Shown: piece after piece, positions 16,457 to 25,762 of the stretch
Layout of the letters: each line of letters opens with the position of its first letter
Numbering within the stretch: position 1 is the stretch's first letter
NCBI RefSeq assembly: GCF_015477835.1
Contig: NZ_JADLQN010000009.1
Coordinates: 1 to 64,000 of the forward strand
Origin: Nocardia higoensis
GTDB taxonomy: Bacteria; Actinomycetota; Actinomycetes; Mycobacteriales; Mycobacteriaceae
Direction: 5' to 3'
Length of the DNA stretch: 64,000 nucleotides
The notes under the pieces: model-generated
The model's input: only the letters and a program-made list of their open reading frames with translations
What the model was told of the DNA's origin: nothing
Databases searched by the model: none
Program-made: the position numbers and the translations under genes

Positions 16457-17884
16457 GTGAATTCCGACCGATCCGCCGCACGGGAATCGTCGTCCGGTGA
16501 ATTCACGAACGCGCCGGGCCGCGCCGTCGTTCTCGGCGCCGGCATCGCCGGACTGCTGGCCGCCCGGGTGCTTTCCGAGCATTTCGCCGATGTCCTTCTC
16601 GTCGAACGCGATCCGCTCGATACCGAGGGGCCGCGGCGCGGCGTGCCGCAGGGCAGGCACCTGCACGGGCTGCTCGATCGCGGCCGCACGATCCTCGAGC
16701 AGCTGTATCCGGGGTTCACCTCCGAGGCGACCGAGCTCGGCGCGGGCACCGCCGAGGCTTTGGTGGGCACCCGGTGGTATCTGGGCGGCCTGCGCGCGGC
16801 GCCGACCGCGACCGGTCTCACCTCGCTGATGGCGACCCGGCCGCTGCTGGAGGCGGTGATCCGCCGCCGCACCCTGGCGACACCGGGCATCCGCTGGTGC
16901 GCCGGCGCCGCACACGGCCTCCTCGGCGACGCCGACGAGGTGCGCGCCGTGCTGCTGTCCGGCGATTCCGGCGTCCGGCCCGAAGCCGCTGAGCTGATCG
17001 TCGACGCGACCGGTCGCGGGTCCCGCGCACCGGAATGGCTCATCGCGCTGGGGGCGTGCGCGCCGGCAGAGGAACGGCTCGAGGTCGGTCTCGGGTATGC
17101 CTCCACCCTGATACCGCACGTCGAGGGCCGGCTGGACGGGCATCGTTCGGTCATCATCTCCACCGGAGCCGATGGACGCGGCGGCGGCGCGATCCGGGTC
17201 GAGGGCGACCGCTGGCACGTCACGCTGGCCGGGATGCTCGGCGATCACCCGCCGACCGATCCCGCCGGATTCGCGGCTTTCGCGGCCACCCTCGCCGCGC
17301 CGGATATCCACGGGCTGATCGCCGCGGCCGAGTCCGCCGGACATCGCAGCGGCACCGCCCAGCGACAGCGTGCGATCGTGCCGCACAAGTTCCGTTCGCC
17401 GGTGCGCCGCCGTTTCGACCGGCTGAAGTCCGTGCCGCGCGGTTTCGTCGTCCTCGGCGATGCCTTGTGCAGCTTCAATCCGCTCTACGCGCAGGGCATG
17501 ACCGTCGCCGCGCAGCAGGCGATCGTCCTGCGCGACTGCCTCGCCGCGGGTGGGCGCGCGGACCTGCCTGCCCGGTTCTACTCCGCCGCGAGCGATGTCG
17601 TGGACGTCGCGTGGCGGCTCTCCGCCGGGTCGGACCTGGCGAACCCGGCCGTGCCGGGACCGCGCGGCCTGCGCATCCGGCTCACCAATGCCTATGTGGC
17701 GCGGGCACATCGGGCCGCGCACGTCGACCCGGTGGTGTCGCGCACCTTTCTGCGGGTCGCCAACCTGGTGGAACCGCCGACCGCGCTGCTGCGACCCGAT
17801 CTCGCCCGGCGCATCCTGTGGCGCCGCGACCACCGCATCGGCCGGGTGGCCGAGCCACCCGCCGTCGCCGACCCGACCGGCTGA
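16457..17884 (+). CDS. FAD-dependent monooxygenase
   Basis: About 475 residues. The dinucleotide motif GAGIAGLLAARVL lies near the N-terminus and the second FAD motif as VVLGDALCSFNPLYAQGMT, the layout of p-hydroxybenzoate-hydroxylase-type monooxygenases. The substrate is unknown. GTG 16457 is chosen because AGGAG lies six bases upstream; the upstream TTG at 16451 touches that site and cannot use it. It opens the plus-strand tailoring operon and could hydroxylate or epoxidise an acyl chain or an aromatic group. Confidence 0.82.
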   Translation: MNSDRSAARESSSGEFTNAPGRAVVLGAGIAGLLAARVLSEHFADVLLVERDPLDTEGPRRGVPQGRHLHGLLDRGRTILEQLYPGFTSEATELGAGTAEALVGTRWYLGGLRAAPTATGLTSLMATRPLLEAVIRRRTLATPGIRWCAGAAHGLLGDADEVRAVLLSGDSGVRPEAAELIVDATGRGSRAPEWLIALGACAPAEERLEVGLGYASTLIPHVEGRLDGHRSVIISTGADGRGGGAIRVEGDRWHVTLAGMLGDHPPTDPAGFAAFAATLAAPDIHGLIAAAESAGHRSGTAQRQRAIVPHKFRSPVRRRFDRLKSVPRGFVVLGDALCSFNPLYAQGMTVAAQQAIVLRDCLAAGGRADLPARFYSAASDVVDVAWRLSAGSDLANPAVPGPRGLRIRLTNAYVARAHRAAHVDPVVSRTFLRVANLVEPPTALLRPDLARRILWRRDHRIGRVAEPPAVADPTG

Positions 17885-17962
17885 GCGGCCGCTCTCGCCG
17901 GACAGCCGCCGAACCGAAACCATCCCACCCCCAACGAACTCCGACCGGAGGGACCACTCGAC

Positions 17963-19231
17963 ATGGACTCGACTATCGCGAGCACGGTTGTCGCGGAACA
18001 GGATTCCGCGATCCAGACCGCCATCGCCCACGTGTTCGGACCGGACGGGCGGCCGGACCCCTACTCCGCGGCCCGCGTCCTGCGGGAAGCGGGGCCGTTG
18101 CACCAGACGCCGCTGGGCCACTACCTGCTGACCCGCTACGACGACTGCGCGGCCGTGCTCTCGACCACCGCGTGGAGCCACGCGGAGGAAGCGGCGATGA
18201 TGCATCCGACCGTCTCGCCGGAGGACGCCCCCGAAGAGCTGCCCACCTCGTTCCTGTGGATGGAGCCGCCGGACCACACCCGGCTGCGCAACCTGGTGAC
18301 CAAGGGGTTCACCCCGCGCATGGTGACCCGGCTGCGGCCGCGCATCGAGGAACTGACCGAGCAGCTCGTCGACGACGCCCTCGCGGCGGGCGAGTTCGAC
18401 CTGATCGAGAAGATCGCCTACCCGCTGCCGCTGATCATCGCCTGCGAGCTGATCGGCGTGCCGTCGGAGGCCTACGAGCAGGTGCACCGGTGGTCGCAGG
18501 ATCTCGCCCGCGGATTCGACCACGACTACACCCTGCCGGAGGAGGCGCTGCGCGCCCGCAGCGCGGGTTCGCGTGGATTCATGGCCTACTTCCGCGAACT
18601 GCTCGACGCGCGCCGCCGGGAACCGGCCGACGACCTGCTCAGCGTGCTCTCCCAGGTCGAGGACCGCGGCGATGTGCTGACCGAGCAGGAATTGCTGGCG
18701 ACCTGCATCACCACCTTCGTCGCCGGACACGAGACCACCGCCAACCTGATCGGGACCGGAATGTTGCAGCTGATGCGCAATCCGGATCAGATCGCGGCCC
18801 TGCGGGCCCGCCCCGAATTGACCGCGTCCGCCCCCGACGAGCTGTTGCGGATGGAACCGTCGGTGCAGATGACCACTCGCGCCGCCACCAGGCCGATCAC
18901 CGTCGCCGGCCGGGAATTCGAGCCGGGCGAGGGCGTGGTGGTGCTGATCAACTCGGCCAATCGCGACGACGACGCCTTCCCCGACTCCGACCGGCTCGAC
19001 GTGTCGCGGTACTCCGATCCGCACGCACCCGCCAAGAAGCATCTGGGCTTCAGCCTCGGCATCCACTACTGCCTCGGCGCGCCCCTGGCGCTGCTGGAGA
19101 TGGAGGTGCTGCTCGATGTGCTGCTACGCAAGGTGAAGGACATCGAACCCCTCACCGAGACACCGCTGTACAAGCCGAACGTCGTCATCCGTGGCCTGGA
19201 GGCGTTGCCTACCCGGTTCACACCCGCCTGA
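17963..19231 (+). CDS. Cytochrome P450
   Basis: A 422-residue soluble bacterial P450. The I-helix oxygen-activation motif AGHETT is at residues 254-259, the K-helix ExxR is in DELLRME, and the heme loop LGFSLGIHYCLGAPLA has the ligand cysteine at 370. Length and motifs are normal for an active class I enzyme needing ferredoxin and a reductase; neither is encoded next to it. It probably oxidises an intermediate of the lipid cluster, perhaps while bound to an ACP (inference). A GGAGGGACC ribosome site lies 12-15 bases before the ATG. Confidence 0.9.
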   Translation: MDSTIASTVVAEQDSAIQTAIAHVFGPDGRPDPYSAARVLREAGPLHQTPLGHYLLTRYDDCAAVLSTTAWSHAEEAAMMHPTVSPEDAPEELPTSFLWMEPPDHTRLRNLVTKGFTPRMVTRLRPRIEELTEQLVDDALAAGEFDLIEKIAYPLPLIIACELIGVPSEAYEQVHRWSQDLARGFDHDYTLPEEALRARSAGSRGFMAYFRELLDARRREPADDLLSVLSQVEDRGDVLTEQELLATCITTFVAGHETTANLIGTGMLQLMRNPDQIAALRARPELTASAPDELLRMEPSVQMTTRAATRPITVAGREFEPGEGVVVLINSANRDDDAFPDSDRLDVSRYSDPHAPAKKHLGFSLGIHYCLGAPLALLEMEVLLDVLLRKVKDIEPLTETPLYKPNVVIRGLEALPTRFTPA

Positions 19232-19271
19232 GCCGCTGGGTATCAGCAGTTCTCCAGTGAAGGGAGCCGTC

Positions 19272-20267
19272 ATGTCCGATGCCGACATCGAGCGGGCAGT
19301 ACCGGAATCCGAGGCGCAGCGGCCGGCCCGGCGCGCCGCCCCACGCAAGCTCGCGGTGGACAGTCCGTACCTGCATCGCCTGCAACGCCGCCACTTCCTG
19401 CTGTTCGACGTGCTGCCGATCTTCGGCACCGCGGCCGCGATCGCCTTCGCCTGGGTCCACCCGGTCGGGGTCACCGAGATCGCGCTGCTGGTCGGCGGCT
19501 GGATGGCGACGGGCCTGGCGATCACGGTGGGTTATCACCGCTTGTTCACCCACCGCACGTTCAAGGCCGCGCCGCCGGTGGTCGCCACGCTCGCCGTGAT
19601 CGGTTCCATGGCGGGCCAGGGCGGCGTCCTGTCCTGGGTCGCCATCCATCGCCGTCACCACGAGTGCAGCGATCAGGAGGGCGATCCGCATTCGCCGAAT
19701 CTCTCCGGCGACGGCTTCCTCGGGCGGGTGCGCGGACTGGCGCACTCGCACTTCCTGTGGATGCGCCGCCACGAATACCCCAACATCGTCCACTACGCGC
19801 CGGACCTGCTCAAAGATCGCATGCTGGTGCGCATCTCCCGGCGCTACCACTGGTGGGTGGCACTCGGCATGGCGATTCCCGCGCTCATCGGCGCGCTGGT
19901 GTACCAGAGCTGGACCGGGGCGGTCAGTGGGCTGCTGTGGGGCGGACTGGTGCGGATGTTCGTGCTCGAGCACATCGTGTGGGCGATCAACTCGTTCCTG
20001 CACATGTTCGGCACCCGGCCCTACCGGGCTCGTGGCAACAGCCGCAACGGCGGGATCTTCGCCCTGATCTCGTTCGGCGAGTCCTGGCACAACAACCACC
20101 ACGCCTTCCCGGACTCGCCGTCGTTCGGCCTCGACTGGTACCGCCTCGACCCCGGGTACTGGCTGATCCGCCTGCTCGCACTTACCGGCCTGGCCTGGGA
20201 CGTGCAGGTACCCAACCGCGAACGCCTGGCCGCCAAACGAATTCGACCCGCCCAGCCCGCGTTGTGA
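19272..20267 (+). CDS. Membrane fatty acid desaturase (DesC-like)
   Basis: A 331-residue integral-membrane desaturase with the three histidine boxes of acyl-CoA delta-9 desaturases: HRLFTH (about residue 91), HRRHH (about 127) and HNNHH (about 275), plus hydrophobic segments between them. It would insert a cis double bond, or act as an acetylenase, on an acyl-CoA, acyl-ACP or acyl-lipid. The next gene is an ACP, and a FAAL is in the same operon. That FAAL-desaturase-ACP trio is also the composition of terminal-alkyne cassettes such as JamABC. ATG 19272 has GAAGGGAG just upstream. Confidence 0.87.
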   Translation: MSDADIERAVPESEAQRPARRAAPRKLAVDSPYLHRLQRRHFLLFDVLPIFGTAAAIAFAWVHPVGVTEIALLVGGWMATGLAITVGYHRLFTHRTFKAAPPVVATLAVIGSMAGQGGVLSWVAIHRRHHECSDQEGDPHSPNLSGDGFLGRVRGLAHSHFLWMRRHEYPNIVHYAPDLLKDRMLVRISRRYHWWVALGMAIPALIGALVYQSWTGAVSGLLWGGLVRMFVLEHIVWAINSFLHMFGTRPYRARGNSRNGGIFALISFGESWHNNHHAFPDSPSFGLDWYRLDPGYWLIRLLALTGLAWDVQVPNRERLAAKRIRPAQPAL

Positions 20268-20317
20268 CAGCGCGGCCGTCGCCGGTGTGGCGACGATCCG
20301 AGAAAGGACGACTCACC

Positions 20318-20569
20318 ATGAACGACAGAACCGAGATCCTGCGATGGTGCCGGGGATACCTCGGCGACGCGCTCGGCGTCGACCCGGAAAGCATCGACCC
20401 CACAGCGGATTTCGATCGGCTGGGCGTGGACTCCGTGGTGGCCGTCGCGTTGCTGATGGAGATCGAGCAGCGCTACGGCGTGGATATCCCGCCGGAGGAA
20501 CTGTTCGCCGAGCCCACCCTGGACGCCGTCATCGAATATGTGACCGGCCGGTCCGAGCAGGTCGCGTGA
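20318..20569 (+). CDS. Stand-alone acyl carrier protein
   Basis: An 83-residue ACP with the attachment serine in LGVDSVVAVALL (about residue 39), an acidic loop and the following EIEQRYGVDIPPEELF helix. It probably carries chains loaded by the operon's FAAL and worked on by the membrane desaturase, the methyltransferase and the P450s. GAAAGGAC at about 20301 is the ribosome site. The stop overlaps the GTG start of the methyltransferase by four bases. Confidence 0.88.
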   Translation: MNDRTEILRWCRGYLGDALGVDPESIDPTADFDRLGVDSVVAVALLMEIEQRYGVDIPPEELFAEPTLDAVIEYVTGRSEQVA

Positions 20570-21507
20570 GCGGCGCCGCCCCGGCCGACGGGTCGCGCGC
20601 GGTGGCGGCCGACACTGCGCGCGCGGCCGACACTCTCCGCGCGGCCGCGGCCGCGACGGCGGTCCGGCATCACTACGACGTCGGCAACGACTTCTACCGG
20701 CTCTGGCTGGATCCGTCGCTGACCTACTCGTGCGCCATGCCCGCGCACGCGGACGACACTCTGGAGATCGCGCAGGACCGCAAGCTGCGGTACCACCTCG
20801 ATGCCGTGCGAGCCGACCGTGCCAGGGACGTGCTCGACATCGGCTGCGGCTGGGGCGGGCTGCTGCGGCGGACCTCCGGGCTCGGCGTGCCGCGCAGCGT
20901 GGGCCTCACCCTCAGCGAGGAGCAGGCCGCCCACGTACGCGGGCTCGACCTGCCGGGGGTGTCGGTCGAGGTGCGCGACTGGCTGCACTACGAGACCGAC
21001 AGCCGCTTCGACGGCATCGTCTCGATCGGCGCCTTCGAGCATTTCGCCACTCCCGAGGACTCCAGCGCCGACAAGATCGCGGTCTATCGCCGGTTCTTCG
21101 GCCGCTGCCGGGACTGGCTGCACGACGACGGCACATTGTCGGTGCAGACCATCGCCTACGGGAACATGTCCCCGCAGCACGCCAGCGGCTTCATCCAGCG
21201 CGAGGTGTTCCCGAACGCCGACCTGCCCACCCTGGCCGAGATCACCGCCGCCGCCGATGGCTTGTTCGAGGTGCGCACGGTGCGCAACGACCGGCTCGAC
21301 TACGCGTGGACGTGCGAGCAGTGGGCCCGTCGGCTGCGCGCGCGTCGCGACGAGGCCGTAGCGCTGGTCGGCCCGGAGGTCACCGAACGGTACGAGCGCT
21401 ACCTGAAGCTGTCGGCTCTCGGCTTCCGGATGGGCAAGATCTGCCTGCTGCGGATCGTGCTGCACCCCTACCGCGACGGCTATTTCGTCGGGCGGCGGGA
21501 CCTGTGA
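20566..21507 (+). CDS. Cyclopropane-fatty-acid-synthase-family methyltransferase
   Basis: A 313-residue methyltransferase. Family features: HHYDVGNDFYRLWLDPSLTYSCA at the start, the SAM motif VLDIGCGWGGLLRR, and SIGAFEHF, which in CmaA/CFA enzymes lies in the catalytic region. The C-terminal GFRMGKICLLRIVLHP is also typical. It is closer to the canonical family than the minus-strand homologue. It would methylate or cyclopropanate an unsaturated chain, here probably ACP-bound because its start overlaps the ACP stop. GTG 20566 is chosen for that overlap. Confidence 0.82.
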   Translation: MSGAAPADGSRAVAADTARAADTLRAAAAATAVRHHYDVGNDFYRLWLDPSLTYSCAMPAHADDTLEIAQDRKLRYHLDAVRADRARDVLDIGCGWGGLLRRTSGLGVPRSVGLTLSEEQAAHVRGLDLPGVSVEVRDWLHYETDSRFDGIVSIGAFEHFATPEDSSADKIAVYRRFFGRCRDWLHDDGTLSVQTIAYGNMSPQHASGFIQREVFPNADLPTLAEITAAADGLFEVRTVRNDRLDYAWTCEQWARRLRARRDEAVALVGPEVTERYERYLKLSALGFRMGKICLLRIVLHPYRDGYFVGRRDL

Positions 21508-22742
21508 CGGGTCCGGCGCCGGGAGCGTTGGCGCGCTTCAACCCCTTCACCGACGACTTCCGCGACGACCCGTATCCGATGTACCGGAGCCTGCGGGCGG
21601 GCGCGCCGGTGCACCGGACGATGGGCATGTGGGTACTCACCCGGCACGCCGACGTGCGAACGGTGCTGCGGGACCGTGGTTTCGCGGTCGACGTGATCCC
21701 CGAGATGCTGCGGCGGCAGGCGCAGCGGCTGGGAGTGCCCGATATCGACCGCATCGACCGCCTGGGTCGGACGTCGCTGGTGTTCACCGGCAACCCCGAG
21801 CACGCCCGCCTGCGCGCACTGGTCAATCCCGTGTTCACCGCCTCGGCTGTCGCCCGCCTGCGTCCGCGGATCGTCGCGGTCGCCGAAGAATTGACCGAGC
21901 AGACCTGGCGCGACGGCGGAGGCGATCTCGTCACCGACTTCGCCGCCGTGCTGCCGGTGCGGGTGCTCGCCGACTGGCTCGGCCTGCCACCCGGCCTGCG
22001 CGGTCACCTCGCGGGCTGGACCCACGACATCCGGTTCCTGCTCGAACCCGGTCTGATGACGGCCGCGGATTTCGAGCGGGTGCGCTCGGTGGTCGACGAG
22101 TTCACCGCGGCGCTGGGCGAGGTCGTCGCACAGCGTCGCGCCCGGCCGGGGGACGACCTCGTCAGCCGGTTGCTCGCCGCCCGGATCGGTGGCGGCGATC
22201 GGCTCAGCGAGGAGGAACTGGCGTGCGTGGGCATCATGTGCTTCGTCGCGGGCGTGGAGACCACCAAGTCGTTGATCGGCAACGCCGTCCTCGCACTGAC
22301 CACGCATCCGGCGGAACAGGAGCGGCTGCGCGCCCGGCCGGACCTGCTCACCTCCGCGGTGTCGGAGGTACTGCGCTACGACAGTCCGCTGCAGCACACC
22401 AAGCGCCGGGCGACCCGTGACACCGTGCTGGGGGATCAGCTGATCCGGTCCGGTGATCAGGTGCTGCTGTGTCTGGGCGCGGCGAACCGGGATCCCGCGG
22501 CGTTTCCCGATCCCGACACCTTCGACATCACCCGTGACACCGCGGGTCAGCTGGCCTTCGGCCACGGATTGCACGGCTGCCTCGGCGCGCCGCTGGCGCA
22601 GATGCAGGCCGAGATCGCCCTCGGGTGCCTGTTCGGCCGCCCCGAGCGGCTCGTCGCGGCCACCGGCCGGCCGCAATGGCAGGACCACAGCTTCATCGTC
22701 CGCGGACTGCGGAACTTCCCCGTCATCGTCGAAAGTCGTTGA
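21504..22742 (+). CDS. Cytochrome P450
   Basis: A 412-residue P450. I-helix AGVETT (residues 249-254) replaces the common AGHET but keeps the acid-threonine pair. The ExxR motif is in SEVLRYDSPLQ, and the heme loop FGHGLHGCLGAPLA has the cysteine at 359. GTG 21504 overlaps the methyltransferase stop by four bases. It differs clearly from the P450 at 17963-19231, so the two probably act at different positions or steps. No dedicated redox partner is encoded in the cluster. Confidence 0.9.
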   Translation: MTGPAPGALARFNPFTDDFRDDPYPMYRSLRAGAPVHRTMGMWVLTRHADVRTVLRDRGFAVDVIPEMLRRQAQRLGVPDIDRIDRLGRTSLVFTGNPEHARLRALVNPVFTASAVARLRPRIVAVAEELTEQTWRDGGGDLVTDFAAVLPVRVLADWLGLPPGLRGHLAGWTHDIRFLLEPGLMTAADFERVRSVVDEFTAALGEVVAQRRARPGDDLVSRLLAARIGGGDRLSEEELACVGIMCFVAGVETTKSLIGNAVLALTTHPAEQERLRARPDLLTSAVSEVLRYDSPLQHTKRRATRDTVLGDQLIRSGDQVLLCLGAANRDPAAFPDPDTFDITRDTAGQLAFGHGLHGCLGAPLAQMQAEIALGCLFGRPERLVAATGRPQWQDHSFIVRGLRNFPVIVESR

Positions 22743-22791
22743 ACGGCACCATGAACGGAAACACATCCGCCTCGCCCGAGAGGAAGGCATC

Positions 22792-24561
22792 ATGTCGGGT
22801 ATCGAGCTGTTCCCCGAGATCCTGCGGCGTCGCGCCGCCACCCGGCCCACCGGCACGGCCTATGTGTTTCTCGATGACCACGGCGCCGAGGTGGCCGTGC
22901 TCACCTACGCCGAGCTGGAGCGCCGGGTTCGCGCTGTCGCCGGGCGACTGGCCGGCGCCGCGGCGCCGGGCGACCGGGCGTTACTGGTCTTCCCGCCCGG
23001 CCTGGACTTCATCGTCGCGTTCTTCGCCTGCCTGTCCGCCGGGGTGATCGCGGTGCCGGTGATCGGGCCGCGCCGGGGCAGGCCGCATCACGCGACCCTC
23101 GGCATCGTCGCGGACTGCGACCCCGCGGTCGTGCTCACCGTGGCCGGGCTCACCGACGCGGACCTGCCGTCCGCGGGCGCCCTGGAACGGATCGCGGTCG
23201 ACGAGATCGACCCGCGTGCCGAGGGGATCGGCCGACGGCCGGGTGATCCCGACGCGATCGCGTTCCTGCAGTACACTTCCGGGTCGACCGGGTCACCCAA
23301 AGGTGTGCTGGTGACCCATCGCAACCTGATCTCGAACCAGGAGATGATCCGGCGCGCGTTCGGTCACGACGAGTCCTCGACGTTCGTCGCCTGGGCACCG
23401 CACTACCACGACCAGGGATTGATCGGGAATATCCTGCAACCGCTGTACCTCGGCTCGACCAGTGTGCTGATGGCGCCGGTGAGCTTCATCCGCCGCCCGC
23501 TGCTGTGGCTCGAGGCGATCTCGCGCTACCGCGCGCACACCAGCGGCGGTCCCAATTTCGCCTTCGACGCCTGCGTCGCGCACGCCGCGCGCGGCGATGT
23601 CCCTGACCTGGATCTGAGCAGCTGGGCAGTGGCGTTCAACGGTGCCGAGCCGATCCGCGCCGAGACACTGCGGCGGTTCACCGAGACGTTCGCTGCCTAC
23701 GGTTTCCATGAGCGCGCGCTGTATCCCTGCTACGGACTCGCCGAGGCGACACTGCTGGTCAGCGGCAGCGGCAAGGGCAGGGGACCGCGTCGGTTCGAGG
23801 CCGACGGCGCCGAGTTGGGAAGGGGCAGGCTGGTTTCGGCGCAGCCGGGGCGCGGCGCCACCACCCTGACCGGCTCGGGCGCCCCCGCGCCCGGCGTCGA
23901 GGTACTCGTCGTCGATCCGGTGACCGGCCACCCCTGCGCGCCGGACCGCATCGGCGAGATCTGGGTGGCGGGTGCGCATGTGGCGGAGGGCTATTGGCGC
24001 AATCCGGAGGCCACGGCGGCGGTGTTCGGCGCCCGACCGGATACCGGCCGTCGCTGTCACGAGGACGGCCGCGGCTTCGGTGGGAACGGCGTCGGTGGAA
24101 ACGGCGGGTTCCTGCGGACCGGTGATCTGGGGCAGATCGTGGACGGCGAACTGTTCGTCACCGGCCGGTCCAAGGATCTGATCGTCGTACGCGGTCGCAA
24201 CCACTATCCGCACGATCTGGAACACACCGCGCAGGCCGCGCACCCGGCGGCCCGCGCGGGCGGTGGCGCCGCGTTCGCCGTCGCGGGGCCCGACGGTGAA
24301 CAGTTGGTGATCGTGCAGGAGATCGACCGCGCCCACCCGTGGTCGGCCGCCGCGAGCGCGGAGATCACCGCGGCGATCCGCGCAGCGGTGGTGCGCGACC
24401 ACGACCTCGCGCCCCGCCGGATCGTGCTGACGGTGGCGGGAGCCCTGCCGAAGACCAGCAGCGGCAAGATCATGCGTGGTGCGGCGCGTGCGCGCCATCT
24501 CGATGCCGGGTTCCCCCCGTGGATACCGGCGGCGGCGCCCGCCGTGCCGACCGGAGGCTGA
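22792..24561 (+). CDS. Fatty acyl-AMP ligase (FAAL)
   Basis: A 589-residue FAAL. Motifs: LQYTSGSTGSPKGVLVTHRN, the FAAL signature area WAPHYHDQGLIGNILQPL then FIRRPLLWLEAI, YGLAEATLLVSG, FLRTGDLG and PKTSSGKIMR. The overall pattern matches mycobacterial FadD-type acyl-AMP ligases that load PKS/ACP partners. It ends the plus-strand tailoring operon and probably supplies its ACP. A 20-residue Gly/Asn-rich insertion (GRGFGGNGVGGNGG) sits just before the A7 motif. ATG 22792 has GAGAGGAAGG upstream. Confidence 0.87.
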   Translation: MSGIELFPEILRRRAATRPTGTAYVFLDDHGAEVAVLTYAELERRVRAVAGRLAGAAAPGDRALLVFPPGLDFIVAFFACLSAGVIAVPVIGPRRGRPHHATLGIVADCDPAVVLTVAGLTDADLPSAGALERIAVDEIDPRAEGIGRRPGDPDAIAFLQYTSGSTGSPKGVLVTHRNLISNQEMIRRAFGHDESSTFVAWAPHYHDQGLIGNILQPLYLGSTSVLMAPVSFIRRPLLWLEAISRYRAHTSGGPNFAFDACVAHAARGDVPDLDLSSWAVAFNGAEPIRAETLRRFTETFAAYGFHERALYPCYGLAEATLLVSGSGKGRGPRRFEADGAELGRGRLVSAQPGRGATTLTGSGAPAPGVEVLVVDPVTGHPCAPDRIGEIWVAGAHVAEGYWRNPEATAAVFGARPDTGRRCHEDGRGFGGNGVGGNGGFLRTGDLGQIVDGELFVTGRSKDLIVVRGRNHYPHDLEHTAQAAHPAARAGGGAAFAVAGPDGEQLVIVQEIDRAHPWSAAASAEITAAIRAAVVRDHDLAPRRIVLTVAGALPKTSSGKIMRGAARARHLDAGFPPWIPAAAPAVPTGG

Positions 24562-24744
24562 CCCGATGGCGTTGTGGGCCCGCATTGTCCAACCCTTCAC
24601 CTGGAATGCAGTGCGACCGCCGCGACGTCGCCTGGAATTCAGCCGCGCGTCACCATTCCGGCGACCAGGACGCTGTGCGGGTTTCATCGGCGGTTACCTC
24701 CCGCCACTAGCGTTGCCCCTACCTTGAATGAAGGAGCAGGCGCA

Positions 24745-25689
24745 ATGGAGTTCCGTCATCTGGTTTCGTTCATCACGATCGCCGAAGAACTACACTTCGG
24801 CCGCGCGGCGCAGCGCTTGCATCTCACCCAGCCGAGCCTCAGCGCCCAGCTGCAGAAGCTGGAGAAATCACTGGGCGTCCAGCTGGTCGCCCGGAACTCC
24901 CACGAAGTCAAGCTGACTCCCGCGGGACGGGAGTTCGAGGCGCAGGCCAGGTTGGTCGTCGCCCAGCTGGACCGGGCCGCGGAAGCGGCCAAGGCCACCG
25001 CGGCGGGGCGGTCGGGAACCCTCGACATCGGCTACAACCTGCCGGCGAGCAGACATGTGCTGCCCGCCGCGCTGACGCGCATGACCGAGCGACATCCCGA
25101 CATCGAGATATCGCTGTGGGAGAAGCGGACCGGCCCACAGCTGGCCGCCCTCGCCGACGGCACACTCGATCTGGCCCTGGTCTACGGGCATCCGAGCTCG
25201 CCGGCGTTCCGGTATCGGCGGCTGCTGCACCGGGTTCCGCTGGTGGCGGTGGTCGGGCGCAGGCATCGCTGGGCCGAGCGCCCCGGGGTGCCCTTCGCCG
25301 AGCTCGCCGGTCAGAACTGCGTGCTCTTCGCGCGGGACCAGTGTCCGGCGATGTACGACGCCATCTTCCGGGCCGCCGCGGAGACCGAGATCTCGCTGGC
25401 GATCACCCACACCGCCGACGATCCCGGCGCCACGGCCCACATCGTGTCGGTGCGGCCGCTGGTCGGCTTCGCCTCGCTGCCGCGGGCGATATCGATGGGC
25501 ATGGGCGCGCCCGGCAACAGCTCGGTGGCGGTGAAATTGCTCGACCCTGTGCCCACTCTCGATTTGTACGCGGTGTGGCGGGCGGACGACAGGAATCCGG
25601 CCGTGGAAATGTTGCTGGAATGTCTGGAATTCTCGGATACGGCGCACGTCGATACTGCCTCCGCGGTCCCGACACGTGCCGCTGGATAG
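24745..25689 (+). CDS. LysR-family transcriptional regulator
   Basis: A 314-residue LysR-type regulator. The N-terminal winged helix is canonical: FITIAEELHFGRAAQRLHLTQPSLSAQLQKLEKSLG. A periplasmic-binding-like effector domain follows (GTLDIGYNLPASRHVLP, then GTLDLALVYGHPSSPAFRYR). It lies between the tailoring operon and the synthase operon on the same strand and is the only regulator inside the cluster, so it is the best candidate for a pathway-specific regulator. ATG 24745 has AAGGAG 9-14 bases upstream. Confidence 0.87.
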   Translation: MEFRHLVSFITIAEELHFGRAAQRLHLTQPSLSAQLQKLEKSLGVQLVARNSHEVKLTPAGREFEAQARLVVAQLDRAAEAAKATAAGRSGTLDIGYNLPASRHVLPAALTRMTERHPDIEISLWEKRTGPQLAALADGTLDLALVYGHPSSPAFRYRRLLHRVPLVAVVGRRHRWAERPGVPFAELAGQNCVLFARDQCPAMYDAIFRAAAETEISLAITHTADDPGATAHIVSVRPLVGFASLPRAISMGMGAPGNSSVAVKLLDPVPTLDLYAVWRADDRNPAVEMLLECLEFSDTAHVDTASAVPTRAAG

Positions 25690-25762
25690 GCGATGACATT
25701 CGCGCGGTAGAAATCGCGATCGCGTCCGGCGGTCGCCGAACCGGCCCCGCAGAATTTACACC

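Noticed and set aside
16316..19066. A 916-codon open frame on the minus strand
   Set aside because: It lies opposite the FAD monooxygenase and P450 genes, which have full family motifs on the plus strand. The reverse frame has no recognisable domain and reflects high GC with few stop codons.
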